Source: Enoplolaimus lenunculus (Eukaryota; Nematoda; Enoplea; Enoplida; Thoracostomopsidae). From it: 64,000 nucleotides of DNA. Both the position numbers and the translations under genes were made by a program. The stretch's first letter is position 1. Every line of letters begins with the position of its first letter. Under the pieces are notes generated by a model. The model had not been told where the DNA came from. It saw nothing but the letters and a program-made list of their open reading frames with translations, and ran no database searches. Positions 12,165-31,799 of this stretch are shown in pieces. The DNA lies in assembly GCA_030248215.1 (NCBI GenBank), contig JASANG010001354.1, positions 124,001 through 188,000 of the forward strand, in the 5' to 3' direction.

Positions 12165-12340
12165 AGGATTGCACTATACTTGACGTCCGGCGCCGTCTGT
12201 CACCGTGCGTCGCCCGTACGGCGCCGTCCGTTTCCCGTACACGCCGTCTGTCACCCTACGTTATCGTACGTGAGTTATTTGCGTACGATACCGCACGGTG
12301 ACGAACGGCGCCGAACGTCAAAAAAGTATAACACAACCCT
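12165..12340. mobile_element. Palindromic GC-rich MITE
   Basis: The left arm (AGGATTGCACTATACTTGAC, then GGCGCCG) and the right arm (CGGCGCCGAACGTC, then GTATAACACAACCCT) are inverted copies, so the 176 bp can fold into a long hairpin. The arms contain repeated CGTCACCGTGCG motifs. Half of a related copy lies near 6010-6118. No target duplication was found. Confidence 0.55.
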
Positions 12341-12568
12341 TTAGACTGATCATCAATGTTATTCTAATTTGAGTCACATAATGGATTGTATACTGAACAC
12401 ACCGATTTTATGTAAATTGCACTAGTTTGGGTTTAGAGATTATAGAAGCAAATGTGGATGCTTAATTTTGTTCACTGTTTCGAGAATAATTCCATGAATA
12501 GTTACTCAGCTGTATTTTGAACCATTTTACTCAGCTGTATTTTGAACCATTGCGCTAGTTTGAGTTTA

Positions 12569-13078
12569 TGTCGTAGGCCAATCTGCTATTCAGGCCAATT
12601 ACCTATAACTGGCCTAGACTAATCTGCTATTTTGCCTTATAGCAGTTTCACCAAGGCTAAACTGCTATTAAACTTATAGACCGATAAGCAGGGTGCAAAG
12701 CTGAACTGGATTATACTTGAATCGTAATCGGAATCGGAACAGCAAATTTATACCGGAATTCTAACAGACATCGGAATCGAAACTAGAAATTTTGTGACTG
12801 TACGGATAATTTGTATTAACAAATATAATATTGATTTAGGGAAGTTGTAAAAATTCCGATTCCGATTGATTGTGCAATCGGAATCGGAATTCCGGTTGCA
12901 CCCTATCAATAAGATCTGATTGTTTGGACAGACACAAAACCGTTAACCAGTCAGCGTTAGTTTTAGATCAAACATCTTATAATCGCTATTTGGCCTATGC
13001 CAGTCTGCTTTTGCTCATAATAGCAAATTGCCCTAGACCAATAGGTAATTGGCCTGAATAACAGATTGACTTACGACA
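12569..13078. mobile_element. TIR element TGTCGTA...TACGACA, interrupted by a hAT MITE
   Basis: Inverted arms start TGTCGTAGGCCAATCTG (left) and, on the other strand, TGTCGTAAGTCAATCTG (right), followed in both by TTATTCAGGCCAATTACC-like sequence, an inverted repeat of roughly 40 bp. TTTA flanks both ends and may be the target duplication. The 217-bp hAT MITE at 12689-12905 is inserted in the middle. Confidence 0.65.
12689..12905 (+). mobile_element. hAT MITE nested in the TGTCGTA element
   Basis: Starts CAGGGTGCAAAGCTGAACTG and ends GGTTGCACCCTA, with GGAATCGGAAT motifs inside both ends. The flanks CCGATAAG and TCAATAAG agree at 6 of 8 positions. It is an internally deleted relative of 10770-11133 (shared TGTGACTGTACGGATAATTT-like block). 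Confidence 0.7.
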
Positions 13079-14634
13079 TTTACATGAAACATATAATCAT
13101 TCGTCAAATTGTGAATGAATGGGCGTAGTCAGCGTTTTATTTCAGGTAGTTTATAAATATGCTTTTTTAATTTCCTGAAATTATGGTGTAAACAAAATTC
13201 GAATTAGTTTTTGAGAAAGCCGAATTTTAATGAATGAGGTTTTAGTTATTATATAATACACATTTTCATTATCTGCTTATGGTTCGCTTTACTTGATAAA
13301 CATGTCAAGGCGGCTACAGTATAAATTTTATATAATATTTGAATCTTATTGAAGTCAAGGTTCAGTTTCAGGTTCGGCAAGATCATTATGGGTTCGGATT
13401 CGGTATTGGTAAAATAATGGGTTCGGTGCCACCCTGATATATTCTTATTTAACATTGTATACGCCCCTGCTACAACGGTACTAAGTGAATGATGAAGAGT
13501 GTTGTTTGTAAAACTGAAATGCTATTGCTGGACATTTGAATGAAATTTTTAGCTGGAACTTATTCGTCGAATGTTCAGTGTTAAAGTTGTCTGCACTACA
13601 TTTAGTGCCGCATACTGTGTGTAAATTTGTGTTTGTTATGAAGCTGTGTTCTCTGTCTCTCTGCCTGCACATCCAGGGTTTAGTTTGCAATTTCAGTTTT
13701 GTTTTTATGTAAAGGCTGCAACTAATGAGATTCACATTGCTAGCGGATGATATGAAAGCATTTGTTTAGAGTCGTTTTAGTCGCGTGACATACAGATCGT
13801 ATAGCATAGCCAGGACAGAGTAGTATATAAAGACAGTATATATGCGGTAGTTTGTTTTTCTTGGTCTTGTCGAACCCGCTTGCAGCATTGTCTGTAATTA
13901 GTAAATTGAACTACCTATGTGCTAAACTGCAATGGTAAAAGTATTATAGTTAAGTCAAAACGTAACACAATGTTTCATTTTGTATGTGTAGGTCTGCGTC
14001 ATATATAAAGTGTTGAAAATATTGTTAAGCTTTAATGTTGCCTTGTTAGAGTGTCGAAACGTACGATTAGTATTTGTGGTCAACATTTATGCACCTCTTC
14101 CTGCAATACATATGTCGTATCGATGAAATTGAGGCATTGAACTTTATATTCAAGAACTCATCATGATAGGATATTTCGCATATAATTTAACCATAAAGCG
14201 TTTGCCAGGTAAACCAAGTCTGGGCTTTTACTTCACGTTTTTTTGTTTTGTGTAAAATTTAAAATATTTCGTAATTTTTCGCCAATTAGAGTTCTAATGG
14301 AATTAAAGATTTCTTTGAAAAGTTTTAAAGAGTTGTCATTGTCAATTGTTCGTTCATCACTGTTTTTCATAATCCAATGCTTTTACTGAAATCAGACCGC
14401 TTTAACTGTGCTGGCGAAACACTTATCTTAAACTATGTATCAGCAACGCGCGTGACTGTAGCTACAAAACTCATAACTGATACACCATTATCAGGCTGCA
14501 GAATATCCTGTGCAAATTGAAATTATTGTTGCTCAAAATACGCACTTTTATTATTTGGCTTTATTAATTTTCGTATTTACTGCTAATGCGTTCAAGATAA
14601 GAATAAATTGCTTGAAGTATTTGATTGTGTTGAG
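13079..14634. other. Intergenic DNA with one element-end scrap
   Basis: No exon is recognised. At about 13360-13437 there are repeated GGTTCGG motifs ending in GGTTCGGTGCCACCCTG, which looks like a right terminus of another CAGGGTG-ended family whose left end is not visible. Confidence 0.4.
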
Positions 14635-14745
14635 CAGGGTGCAACCGGAATTCCGGATCCGGTAGGAAAATCCGGTGTCTTTCACTATCCGGTTCCGGTA
14701 AAAAATCCGGTATTTTTTCACCGGAATTTTTTGGTATTTTCTGTT
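14635..14745 (+). mobile_element. hAT-type end fragment (CAGGGTGCAACCGG)
   Basis: A single terminus starting CAGGGTGCAACCGGAATTCC with repeated CCGGTTCCGG and AATCCGG motifs. It is related to the ends at 22352 and 63062. The partner end was not found before the next element at 15195. Confidence 0.55.
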
Positions 14746-15675
14746 TTGAAAATTTTTCTCAATCGAAAATTAAAGAAAATGGCATATTATTCTAACATAT
14801 TTTTCTAAAATTGAGCGTGTATACTGCATTCGAAGTTTTCCGATACGTTTTGTCACCGTGGCACAAGATATTTGCTAAAATTAATATACATTTTTAAAAT
14901 GTTTTTCCCGTTTTTCCGCCTCTTCTGAAAAGATGAATAGAAACCGACCTTTTCCGATCCTGCCATGCATATGCAAAATTATTAAAGTATATACTGACCA
15001 GGTTTTACAAATTGTATTTGTTTGAAAATATAAGATGTGAAAATGATTTAATGGCTGGATGTAGACAAATAAATTGTAGTCGAGCTCTGTTTTAAAGTCC
15101 AATTTAAACTAAATCAAGAATTTTTTTACGGTTCGAAATTTATAATATGTGGGTAGCCCCACGGATGCGGAGTGCCACATTTTAAGGTTACCACCTGGGT
15201 ATAACCCGATATCCGTTTCCGAAAAATCGATGTACCTTTCCGTTATGAAAGCAAATTCTGTTATTTTAATGCTCAAAAAATGGTTGTACTGTAACACTGC
15301 GAACTTAACAAATACAACTTCAAACTCGGTCAGCACTCTGGAGAACAACTTTTTAGTTAAGTTCGAAGGTTACCAAAGCAAGCACAAATCTCTAACTCTC
15401 TTACAATAAAAATCGCACGAGCTATAAATCTAAAACAACTTAATTAAACTCAAGCCCCATGGCAGAAACAAATGGTTAAACTTTCCTATGCCCCAAAACA
15501 ATCTCAGATCGCGTAACACAAAATAAGTACTTTCAGAACTATAAAACAAGCCACAGAACAATAAAATTACGGCTCCCTTGAAGGGTAAAACACTCTTAAA
15601 TATCAATCTGTGACCACTTGGCAACTCATTAGACCATTTAAAACCCCAAAATAGCACTAATTGACACCCCAGAAT

Positions 15676-16500
15676 ACTTGTAATCAACATCATACAAACC
15701 AAGAAACTTCTTGTCTAACCAATAAATTACACAACTACGTATTTATGAAATACTATTTGAAACTTAGGGGCTCCTTGCGGAATGAATTCTCGTATGCACG
15801 CTATAATATTCCAATTGTAAAAATTCCAAAAACCCGGCTTAGCAATAAATATAGCACACGAATTTTCACAAAAATTCCAAATTCACACAAAATTAGTAAG
15901 AAATTCCAGTTAGGCTTCACAAAGTATCGTACACAACGGGCTCCAAATACTCTTATCTCAAAAATACAGTACAGTTATCTCAACACTAACCGCTTACTTT
16001 GCGTGCAACTATAACCAATAACTCCTCAAAATCGGTAAACTCTAAAAATCGTAAACTCTAAAACACAAAGCCGCTAAGCCGTCGGGCAGCAACTCGCTCC
16101 CGTATACCACTGAGCCCCCGTAACCAACTTGCTCTGCGCTTATATATCCGTAAACCGAAAGGTTAATTGAGCTCTAGGAATTTATGATAAAAATTTAAAA
16201 CTTTTCAAAAATGCTGTAAAACCACTAAATTTAACTTAAAAAGGTTTTTATTTAAAATTTCTAACAAAAAGCTGTTTTGTCTTGAAAATTTAGTTTTTAG
16301 ATGAAAATTTAAACTTTTAAAATAGCTCAAAAATCTAAAATATGTTGTTTTGACCCAAAGTAATTTATATTAAAAAACAAAATTGATCTTTCAAATCGCA
16401 TAAAAAGTGAAAAAATCCACTATTTTGACGACAATCCGTAATTTTCAAAACAAAATTTTACTTAAAATTAACAAAAATATAATTAAAACCATGTTTTGGC
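15676..16500 (+). repeat. Dispersed AT-rich repeat (family B), longer copy
   Basis: Collinear with 776-1442, sharing TGTAATCAACATCATACAAA, AATTACACAACTA and later blocks. It is non-coding and lies inside the hAT element of 15195-17412, so it, or a larger unit carrying it, arrived after that element. Confidence 0.6.
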
Positions 16501-16848
16501 TTCCAAGGGTTGCTTCGCGAGTCTTTCAATTCTCAGAATTACCATCTTTTCAATTTTACTTAGGGAGGCTACTGGATCACGGAATTCAAATTAAAAATTT
16601 ATTTCAGTTAAAATAAGTACCTACACACCCCAATCATAATCCGTAAGGATGCCATAAATCTATATTGCACGCGTATTCGGATTCGTTTTATTACAAGTAT
16701 TCGCACCCATTTATGCCCTAATAATGTAGATATCTTCAAAACACTGCAAGCTAACGCACTTCTGAGTGCCGCCCTATACATATGCCTGTGTATGCGCAAT
16801 GTACAAGGTGCAACGCTGTAAAAAAATTCAGAGCGCTGCACCTAAGGT

Positions 16849-16957
16849 ACAACACCACCAACAACAATATAAAACAACAACAACAATATAAAACAACAAA
16901 ACAACAACAACAATATGATACAACAACAACAACAACAACAACAACACAATATGAATA
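16849..16957 (+). repeat. CAA-rich microsatellite
   Basis: About 110 bp of imperfect (CAA)n broken by AATATAAAA and AATATGATA interruptions, with the cleanest run near 16922-16946. It is followed by a short CACACATGCACAAATACACACAC stretch described here only as CA-rich. No coding role is apparent. Confidence 0.8.
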
Positions 16958-17412
16958 ATATATTTATGTATGCACACATGCACAAATACACACACGTACG
17001 TACATACTACACAAAAAAAATTTAAAACAAAAACCCAGAATGTTTCAAAAATCAAAAAGGGGGAGACGAGAAAAAAATCAATAGAGGGGGTAAACATTGA
17101 CAATTTTCGCGTTTTTAAAAAAGGGGGCCAATGTTTAAAACAGCGGCAGAACAGTAGCATAGGCATGAAATTTTTCTAAATTTTAAAAAGGGGGTATTGT
17201 TAAAATTTTAAGACAGCCCCCCGCTACAGTACGTCACACATATATCTCGCTATTTTTCACTACAGATATTCTGCTATTGTTCGAAATGGAATAAAAATTA
17301 CGAAATTTAACAAAGCCTGATGAATATTTTATACTTTAATATCTGTTTTCAGTTTCCATTTTATTTTGATCACTATCCGTTTCCGTTATTTCCACAACCC
17401 GTTTACACCCAG

Positions 17413-18081
17413 GTTACCACTTGTAGCTCACAACTTTAGCGCAAGCGTCAGCTGTATGACAAGCCCAATTCCTACTTAAGTCAAGATTTTACTGAAGTAA
17501 TCCTATTCATTTTGCTTAGGTAGGAGGTTTTCAAATCTTGACTTAAGTAGGAGGTTTTCTGCTCGAATTTTAACTTTTTCAACTATCTGTTACTTTTGAG
17601 GGACTAAAGGGTAACTATAAAATGGCTGTATTTGCACCTTCAAGAGCTTATATTCTATCAAATATTTCGACCCTTAAAGTTAAGTTTCTTTCTTGACTTA
17701 AGCCTATAACCAACATAGGTCAAAAGTCGATTTAATTCACGTGTCTGAACCACAGCCAATATTAATTATGATATATTTACTTAGCTATTGGCAAAAACAT
17801 CAATGGAATATACCGTGTGTACTGAAAACCAAAGACCAAACTAACAATCGTAGTCAAATATAACTGCCGAAGTTTTCTCGATTTGGACATTTTAGACATA
17901 AAGCGTAAACAATGGGTACTAAATGTACGTGTGTAGGAGATCTGATGACCAGAATTACTAAGTTGAGAAAGAAAGAATTTTTGCTTGGTGAGTTTACATG
18001 AAAACCTCTTGTTTACGTTATAACAGAGCACTGTCAAAAGGTAATTCCTTACTAGTTCAAAATTAACAAACAAGGCGAGGA
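17413..18081. other. Intergenic stretch, nothing firm
   Basis: Two partly inverted blocks sharing TCTTGACTTAAG-type words (17480-17560 and 17690-17710) are the only structure noticed. No exon is supported. Confidence 0.35.
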
Positions 18082-18089
18082 ACTATTTA

Positions 18090-19815
18090 CGACGGATGTG
18101 CCGATTAATAGATATAGGCATCGGTAATAATCGGCACTTTTCGTGAGTATCGGCATCGGCAGCAAGTGAGTTTCACCAGGGTACAACACGAGAAAAAAGA
18201 CCTGTTGAGCTGACGACGTACGCAATATATGCCTTTGCAAACGAAAATTACGTCCACGTGATCTGGAAAACTTTAAAAAGACATTAAAGAATCAGAATTA
18301 GATCAAATTCCTTATAGACAAAATTGTATACCCGGTTCTAATGACTCTAAATTGAATTTTTTCAAGCGCGATTTATTGTACCCACCACCACATGTAAATT
18401 TACAACATAACCGGTGTGTAAAGTAGCGTTGTACTCTTTCAATGGGTTTTAATATATTCAGAAATGCTCTAAAGTTTTAAAACATTTGAAAAGCAAGTTT
18501 ATGATTTTATACGCCTTAGACACTATAATAGCGCAATGAGCTGAAAACATAAGTGACGAATGGAAAATAACCCCCAAATCCGTAAATGAGTTTACACTTT
18601 CCAATATAGTATTCTTGATACGATATTCGAAGCGGTATTACACGCTCCAACGTGCATAACTTTGCATTTTTGTAAGGAAATACACAACTGCCACCGATCA
18701 GCATACATTTGAAATGAATAAAAAGAGTCCTGTAAACGTTTTACAGAACCAAAAGGATCATATTTCAAAATACTAACATACATTTTTAAATCGTCAGCAT
18801 AGATTTTAGTTTCAACTAGTGGAAACTCTTGCGTAATATCATCAATATAATCCAAAAATAAAAATGGTCCCAATACAGATCCCTGAGGAACTCCCGAGGT
18901 GACCTTATAAAAAAATTTTGAAAAACTGTTGTATAGTAACGCGTTGGGTTCTGTAAGTCAGAAAGGCTTTTTACCAGCAAATTTATAAGCTTCTAATTTT
19001 AACAAAAGTTTCCTATTATTCACTTTATCAAAAGCCTTTGCAAAGTTGATGTTTATGCAACATCGACACCTAAAAATTCAGGGTTATCAAAGCATTGCAT
19101 AAAATCATGAACAGAATGCAGTAGCTGTGTACATGTAGACCGATGAGGCAAGAAAACGAACTGAGTTTTAGAAAACAACTGATGTTTAGTCATATGCTCT
19201 AAGCGAGCTTACGTAAAAATGCACTAATACAATCTGGAGAATAACTCAACGTGTGAGATAATTTTGCAAGATATTTTTCAACAATAAATGGTTCCAACGC
19301 CACAGTATCCAATTTAGGACACGATATCGTCGGGAGCAAAAACAGAATAAAAATAGTCATTGAACGCTAGACATTTATCTATTGAATCAATTAATCTATA
19401 CCCTATTTAATAGTTTAGTCGGAACAATGTCACATTTACTTTTAAGTTTAGAGTTAATGAAACTATAAAATGAATTACGTTTTCTATTGTCTAACGCTCT
19501 ACGTTCTTTGGCATGGCAGTATTTGGTATTGATAAACTCGCCTACACGTAGTAGAATGCTGTTTATAATACAAAAAAGATGACCCATTTTGCGTTTGTGT
19601 TTGAAAAATTAATTGGAGTGAACCGTTCTTATAAAATTTTAATAGTTTATGATGGTTAGGTTTTAAGTCTTCATATAAGGATGTAATATAGTATCCTATT
19701 TGTTTATTAAGCATGGTGTACTAAAGTTGGAATCGGCATCGGTTCGGAATCAGTTAAATTTTAAAATAAGAATCGATATCGGCATCGGCAAAAATTTTGG
19801 TATCGGCGCATCCCT
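18090..19815. mobile_element. hAT MITE split by a LINE insertion
   Basis: The flanking octamer ACTATTTA is identical at 18082-18089 and 19816-19823. Ends GGATGTGCCGATTAAT and, inverted, CGGCGCATCCCT carry repeated CGGCATCGG / TATCGGCA motifs seen again at 21275-21350 and 24530-24577. About 90-110 bp remain at each side; the middle is LINE-derived (see 18500-19727). Confidence 0.7.
18500..19727 (-). mobile_element. Decayed LINE (CR1/Jockey-like) reverse-transcriptase region
   Basis: Minus-strand translation in several frames shows, in order: RNSFYSFINSKLKSK (linker before RT, about 19440-19480), FLPHRSTCTQLLHSVHDF (about 19110-19165), NFAKAFDKVNNRKLLLKLEA (about 18990-19050), SGVPQGSVLGP (about 18870-18900), LDYIDDI and the catalytic YADD box (about 18795-18805). 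These are the standard fingers and palm motifs of non-LTR reverse transcriptases. Frame changes and stops between them show it is dead. No endonuclease domain or poly(A) tail was recognised. Confidence 0.85.
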
Positions 19816-19848
19816 ACTATTTAGTGTTGATAAGCTAAAAAATTGTTC

Positions 19849-27603
<7,755 letters not shown>

Positions 27604-28618
27604 CGTTTCCTTGTGTTCAAGGTGTTCTCTTCTTAACGGTATAGATACGTACATACATAGTCCTTCATATGTGAACTGTCGAATTTAGTTGGTGCCGTAT
27701 ATGGCAAAGCGTCGGTAATGGTCAGTATTCCTGATACAAGTTTGACTTGTTTTCATGTAATTATTATGTGTAAGGTTATACTATCTTTACTGTTGTCAGC
27801 CTATGTTTTAACCGTTAAATAAGCAGGGAGTGCGAAATAACGGAATTACTTACATGCGATACGGGCATTTAAGCAACTTTCAAACCAAAGCACGGTTCAA
27901 AAAGTTGATTTTTGTTTAATTTGAACATTTGAATTTGTAAATAAATGTCAGTCACGAGTACATTTTGTAATAATGTTTTGCTAACTATGTTTGTTTATAA
28001 GATTTATGAGCAGACTAAGACCAAAAACTCAAAATTATTTAGTAAAAGTGTTACTTGCAATCTGGGGCTTACTTACATTTGATTATTGGTTTGTTCATTT
28101 GATCTCATTCTGGGTGCGATCGGATGATAAAACAGTTTTGATAATGTTGTGAAACAGAAATCAAACATGTTTTGCTTTATTTGGTGCAAATGTTATTTTA
28201 TTTCTTAAATTTGAGTCTAATATGTATATAAATTGAGAACCCACTGTTATTTTTCAAAATAAGGATGAATAAAAACCGTTTTTACACTTGGATCTATTTA
28301 TTATTCCTTGTGCTTACTCCGTCATGTAAATCTGAGGACATGGAGTAACAATTACATTTCCGAAACATCCGGGCCCATTTCCGTTGTACGTTAGGTTAAA
28401 CAGGCTAAACCAGTTATTAAATTTTGGTGGCATGATTTCATCAAGTATACTTGGTTTAATGTTTCTATGTACATATGTACTTTCCACCGTATTGGCTTTA
28501 ATAGTCTTGAAAGGGTTTTGTTCCGTGAATATTTATTAATCTAAGAGTAAATATTTATTAATTTAAGAGTTGAGTACATTCGCTATTTTTTAATATCTAC
28601 TATGCATAGTAGTTAGTA
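27604..28618. other. 3' flank of the KIAA0930 homologue
   Basis: No gene or repeat is recognised. An AATAAA-type poly(A) signal candidate occurs near 28268 (GGATGAATAAAAACC), but its use cannot be judged from sequence alone. Confidence 0.35.
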
Positions 28619-28806
28619 GTGATGGGCATCGGATATTTTTTCATATCCGGATATCCGGCAATTCTTGCCGGATATTTATCCGGATATCCGTATGTATCTG
28701 GATATCCGAAATGAAATTTTCTATTTCGGATATCCGAAACTCGATTAAGCAAATTGATATGAGCATAAAAGATACAATTCTGAGAACGGTATTTACTATG
28801 CCAGTA

Positions 28807-29041
28807 CTGCAGTGACCTGAATAAGAGGGGGTACCCATTTTGAGTCCCAATCAATAGGAGTCTGTATCCCTAATAAGAGTCCGTAAGCGCTTAGGGTTAG
28901 TTACAATACGGGATATATGTGTAACGAAGTGTGGCGGAGGACGGGATAAAAATAAACAACACTCCGTAACCGAATAACAGGGGGTACCCTCTGGAGAGGT
29001 CAAATAAATATCAGCTACTCTTCTTATTTGGGTCATTGCAG
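28807..29041. mobile_element. Tc1/mariner-like MITE, TA duplication, copy 1
   Basis: Ends CTGCAGTGACCTGAATAAG and CTTATTTGGGTCATTGCAG are inverted and flanked by TA on both sides (28805-28806, 29042-29043). Related copies are at 44010-44327 and 51407-51747. The inner motifs GGGGTACCC and GAGGTCAAATAAATATCAG are shared with those copies. No transposase. Confidence 0.75.
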
Positions 29042-29570
29042 TATTGTTATAATTTGGCAAGGATAGCGCCAAAGAGACCTAAGGGGGCCATGCCCAACCC
29101 CCTTTGAAACCAGTTTTATTAAATGTCCGAGCATCGAAAAAGCAGAACACGAAACTGATTGAGACGAAATAGCAACGGATTGCATCCAAATATATATGAT
29201 ACATAATTAACATGCTGAACAAATAGCTAATTTCCCGCAAACGAATATATAGTGATGTGATCATTAAACTTCAAAGTTTACGCATTCTTTGCGAGTTTCA
29301 ATCAAGCATTTGAGATCGTTTCACTGGCAGACTGGGGAATGGGGCAATTACAGACTGGTAGTCTGAGGCGTATGTTTATACTTCCGCGTAGACTTAGTAG
29401 GCACGGCCGTATAACTAAAATTATACAAACTAACACAATATTGAAAAACTCGAATATTGCTCCAATAAACTACAATTAACTAAAAATGACTAAATTCGCC
29501 TTATCTCTAATGAAATTGGCCAAATTTTAACCCAGCAAGGCTTATCCAATCAACAATAGATACTTGGATA

Positions 29571-30570
29571 CAGGAAAAAAATGGAAAAAATTCATTCTTT
29601 GCCTGACTGTTCGTTTAGTCCTCCCTTAGCCGTCGTTTGCCCAAAAAAGCTTGCATTTTGAAAGTTTCGGTATATTTGAGCTTCTGATAGCATCCTGTAA
29701 TCATTCCATGCCCAAATCTGAAGTTTTGAAAAATTCGATTTTTAAGGCAACAAGTTCCCCCTGGGACCCAAAATTTTTTTCGATAAGTTGGATAAATTAT
29801 ATATCACTGACTCGTTTGGGAGACGTCTGATTGGAAAATATTTAACAATATTCGTCTTAGCTCCGCAACCTGTGTCAAATGGTATATAATTTGTATTTTT
29901 CGACAAAAACATTTTGAGTCCTGTGGAGCAATTTGGAACCTTAAAATTCGAATTTTTTAAAAATTTACGTTTTGGCATGGAATAACCGAAGGAGATCATC
30001 GGAACATCAGAAACTCATGAGTGGAGCGAGTTAAACAAGTCACTTTTTGTAAGTATATATTAAATCCCAATATACTTTTGGTTAATTCTGACAGCGAAGC
30101 TTTTCAATTGCTGCAACCTCGCGATCAAAACGAGGTTGAAGCTGGACGTATTCTTGTGTTAAATCACACGGTAAAAGCAAGTTTTCAATTTTGAGCACCC
30201 TAACTTTGGCCGCCCCTCTGTCGAAGAAACCTGGTGAGTGAACCGAACAAGTTGCATGTAGTTTTACATCGAATCTCGTGGCAAAGTTTCAATTCTGAAA
30301 TTCATTTATATATTCATATGCTGCAAACTTCGCGTTTTTCGGACATATAATGTATCCTGGTGGACATATAGACACGATCACTGTTAATGTGTTGCATGAA
30401 AATTAGTTGGATATCACCTAAAACGTTATTTTATACCATATTTACTTACAAATTTATATTTAAGAATCGTTTAATATTTTTCCATTTTTTTCCACCCTCC
30501 CCCTCAGAAGAAAATGAAAAAATGGAAAAAACCATTTTTTTCGGTAATTTTTTTCCGGCCAACAACCCTG
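29571..30570 (-). mobile_element. hAT element CAGGGTTG family, inverted second copy
   Basis: Minus-strand relative of 25705-26761: long shared stretches include GAACCGAACAAGNTGCATGT, CCTGGTGAGTG and GTTTTAGCTCCGNAACCTG. The right end (CCGGCCAACAACCCTG) is intact; the other end has lost the terminal GGTTGTT block. No clear octamer duplication remains. Confidence 0.7.
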
Positions 30571-30959
30571 GCTCCGGCTACTTTGGTGGTTAAACCATGC
30601 CAATTATTCCAAAAAATTTGTAGACAAAAGCATTTCGGATATCCGGATATATCCGGATACACGTTTCATTTCGGATACATATCCGGATATTTTTCATATC
30701 CGGATATCCTGTGCCCATCTATAGTAGTTAGTACACATTTTGATAGGTGATACCTATAGGAAAATTTTGGTGATGGAAGATATCAGCCAGGGTGTATATT
30801 GTTTTTTGAGTAGGCAGAAACGAGCATGATCCCAAATAGCGGAAAAAATATGCTACAAAGTTGTGGAATGTAAGTATTACCTGATTAAATGTTTTTACAT
30901 CAGACATGGGGCCATGTTACTCTGAGGAGTGTCCCATTTACCCACGGGACAGCAATATA

Positions 30960-31170
30960 CCCGGAGTGAAATGTTTTTGCTGGGTTGGTCGGGACAGCTT
31001 CAAACCAGTTTTTTCTGGATTGGTCGGGACAGCTTCGAGCCTGTATTTTTGCTGCGCCGGTAAGGACAGCCGGGACAGCTTTCGAGTCTATATTTTTGCT
31101 GGATCGGTTGGGACGGCCATGACAGCTCCAAACCTGTTTTTGCAGGGTCGGTTGGGACAGCGTAAACCCA
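30960..31170 (+). repeat. Minisatellite, GGTCGGGACAGCTTC units
   Basis: About four to five imperfect units of 40-50 bp built on TTTTTGCTGGGTTGGTC followed by GGGACAGCTTC. The same unit appears in inverse orientation at 32475-33010 and as a scrap at 38940-39010. Confidence 0.7.
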
Positions 31171-31799
31171 GCTCATGCATAGAATACTGACAAAAAACAT
31201 CCTCTTTTATTGCGTTTTCAAGGGGCGGTCGACCCCCAAATCCCCACACAAAGCAATTCATTGTTTCAGTAGAATTTTTTGACTGTCTTTGCAGCTTAAG
31301 TGTGATACCCGCTTAGTTACGGGGCTTGGGGGGTGGCAGCCCGCATTAGGGTTCTTAATTGTTGCGGGGGGTGAGAACATAATTTAAAAAGTTGTCTATG
31401 TAGAGGATAGAAGGGTTTTATAATCGGGAAGTTATCTTGTATGTATTGTGTTCTCAAAGAGGTTGAGCCACTCCAATATTAGGCAATTTACGTAAGTATA
31501 TGTTGAAATTCTACTAAACACTGTTATTGTGTATCAAGTACATTTTCAAACAGCTATGTCTTAAAAATGTTAATACCACGAATAGTGTGTTCCGACCTGG
31601 AACGTTTCCAAGATTTGGTTTTCGGTGGGTAGCCTAATTTTTCAACGCAAAAACTCAATATAACATTTAAATTATATGAGCAATGTAAAAAAAAATTACT
31701 GTTAATATGTACAAAATTAGTACAAACGGACAATTTCACCCGACTCGTAAAGTGAAAGGTTACAAAAATTTTATTTTCCCAACGTTTCATTCGCACGGG
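31171..31799. other. Spacer between minisatellites, nothing recognised
   Basis: It contains a G-rich patch (31320-31375) and no exon or repeat terminus that I can support. Confidence 0.35.

Larger units (their letters stand above)
15195..17412 (-). mobile_element. hAT element with perfect 8-bp duplication GTTACCAC, enlarged by an insertion
   Basis: The octamer GTTACCAC stands at 15187-15194 and 17413-17420. The ends CTGGGTATAACCCGATATCC and GTTTACACCCAG belong to the family at 36444-36857. Only about 50-80 bp on the left and 170 bp on the right are family sequence (for example TTCACTACAGATATTCTGCT against the copy at 50345); the roughly 2 kb between is foreign: the family B repeat and a CAA-rich tract. 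No transposase ORF is recognisable. Confidence 0.8.
28619..30720. mobile_element. GATGGGCA-ended element (family G) carrying two other elements
   Basis: Ends GATGGGCATCGGATAT (left) and CCTGTGCCCATC (right) are inverted, with many ATATCCGGATAT palindromes inside each end. Identical 13-bp flanks ATAGTAGTTAGTA at 28606-28618 and 30721-30733 contain the target duplication. Most of the interior is two later arrivals: a mariner-type MITE (28807-29041) and an inverted CAGGGTTG hAT copy (29571-30570). Confidence 0.75.

Noticed and set aside
27800-27822. Alternative last exon of the KIAA0930 homologue after a good TGTTGTCAG acceptor
   Set aside because: It encodes only seven residues without resemblance to the family, whereas 27500-27603 encodes the conserved DLLE...RPILT end in the right phase.
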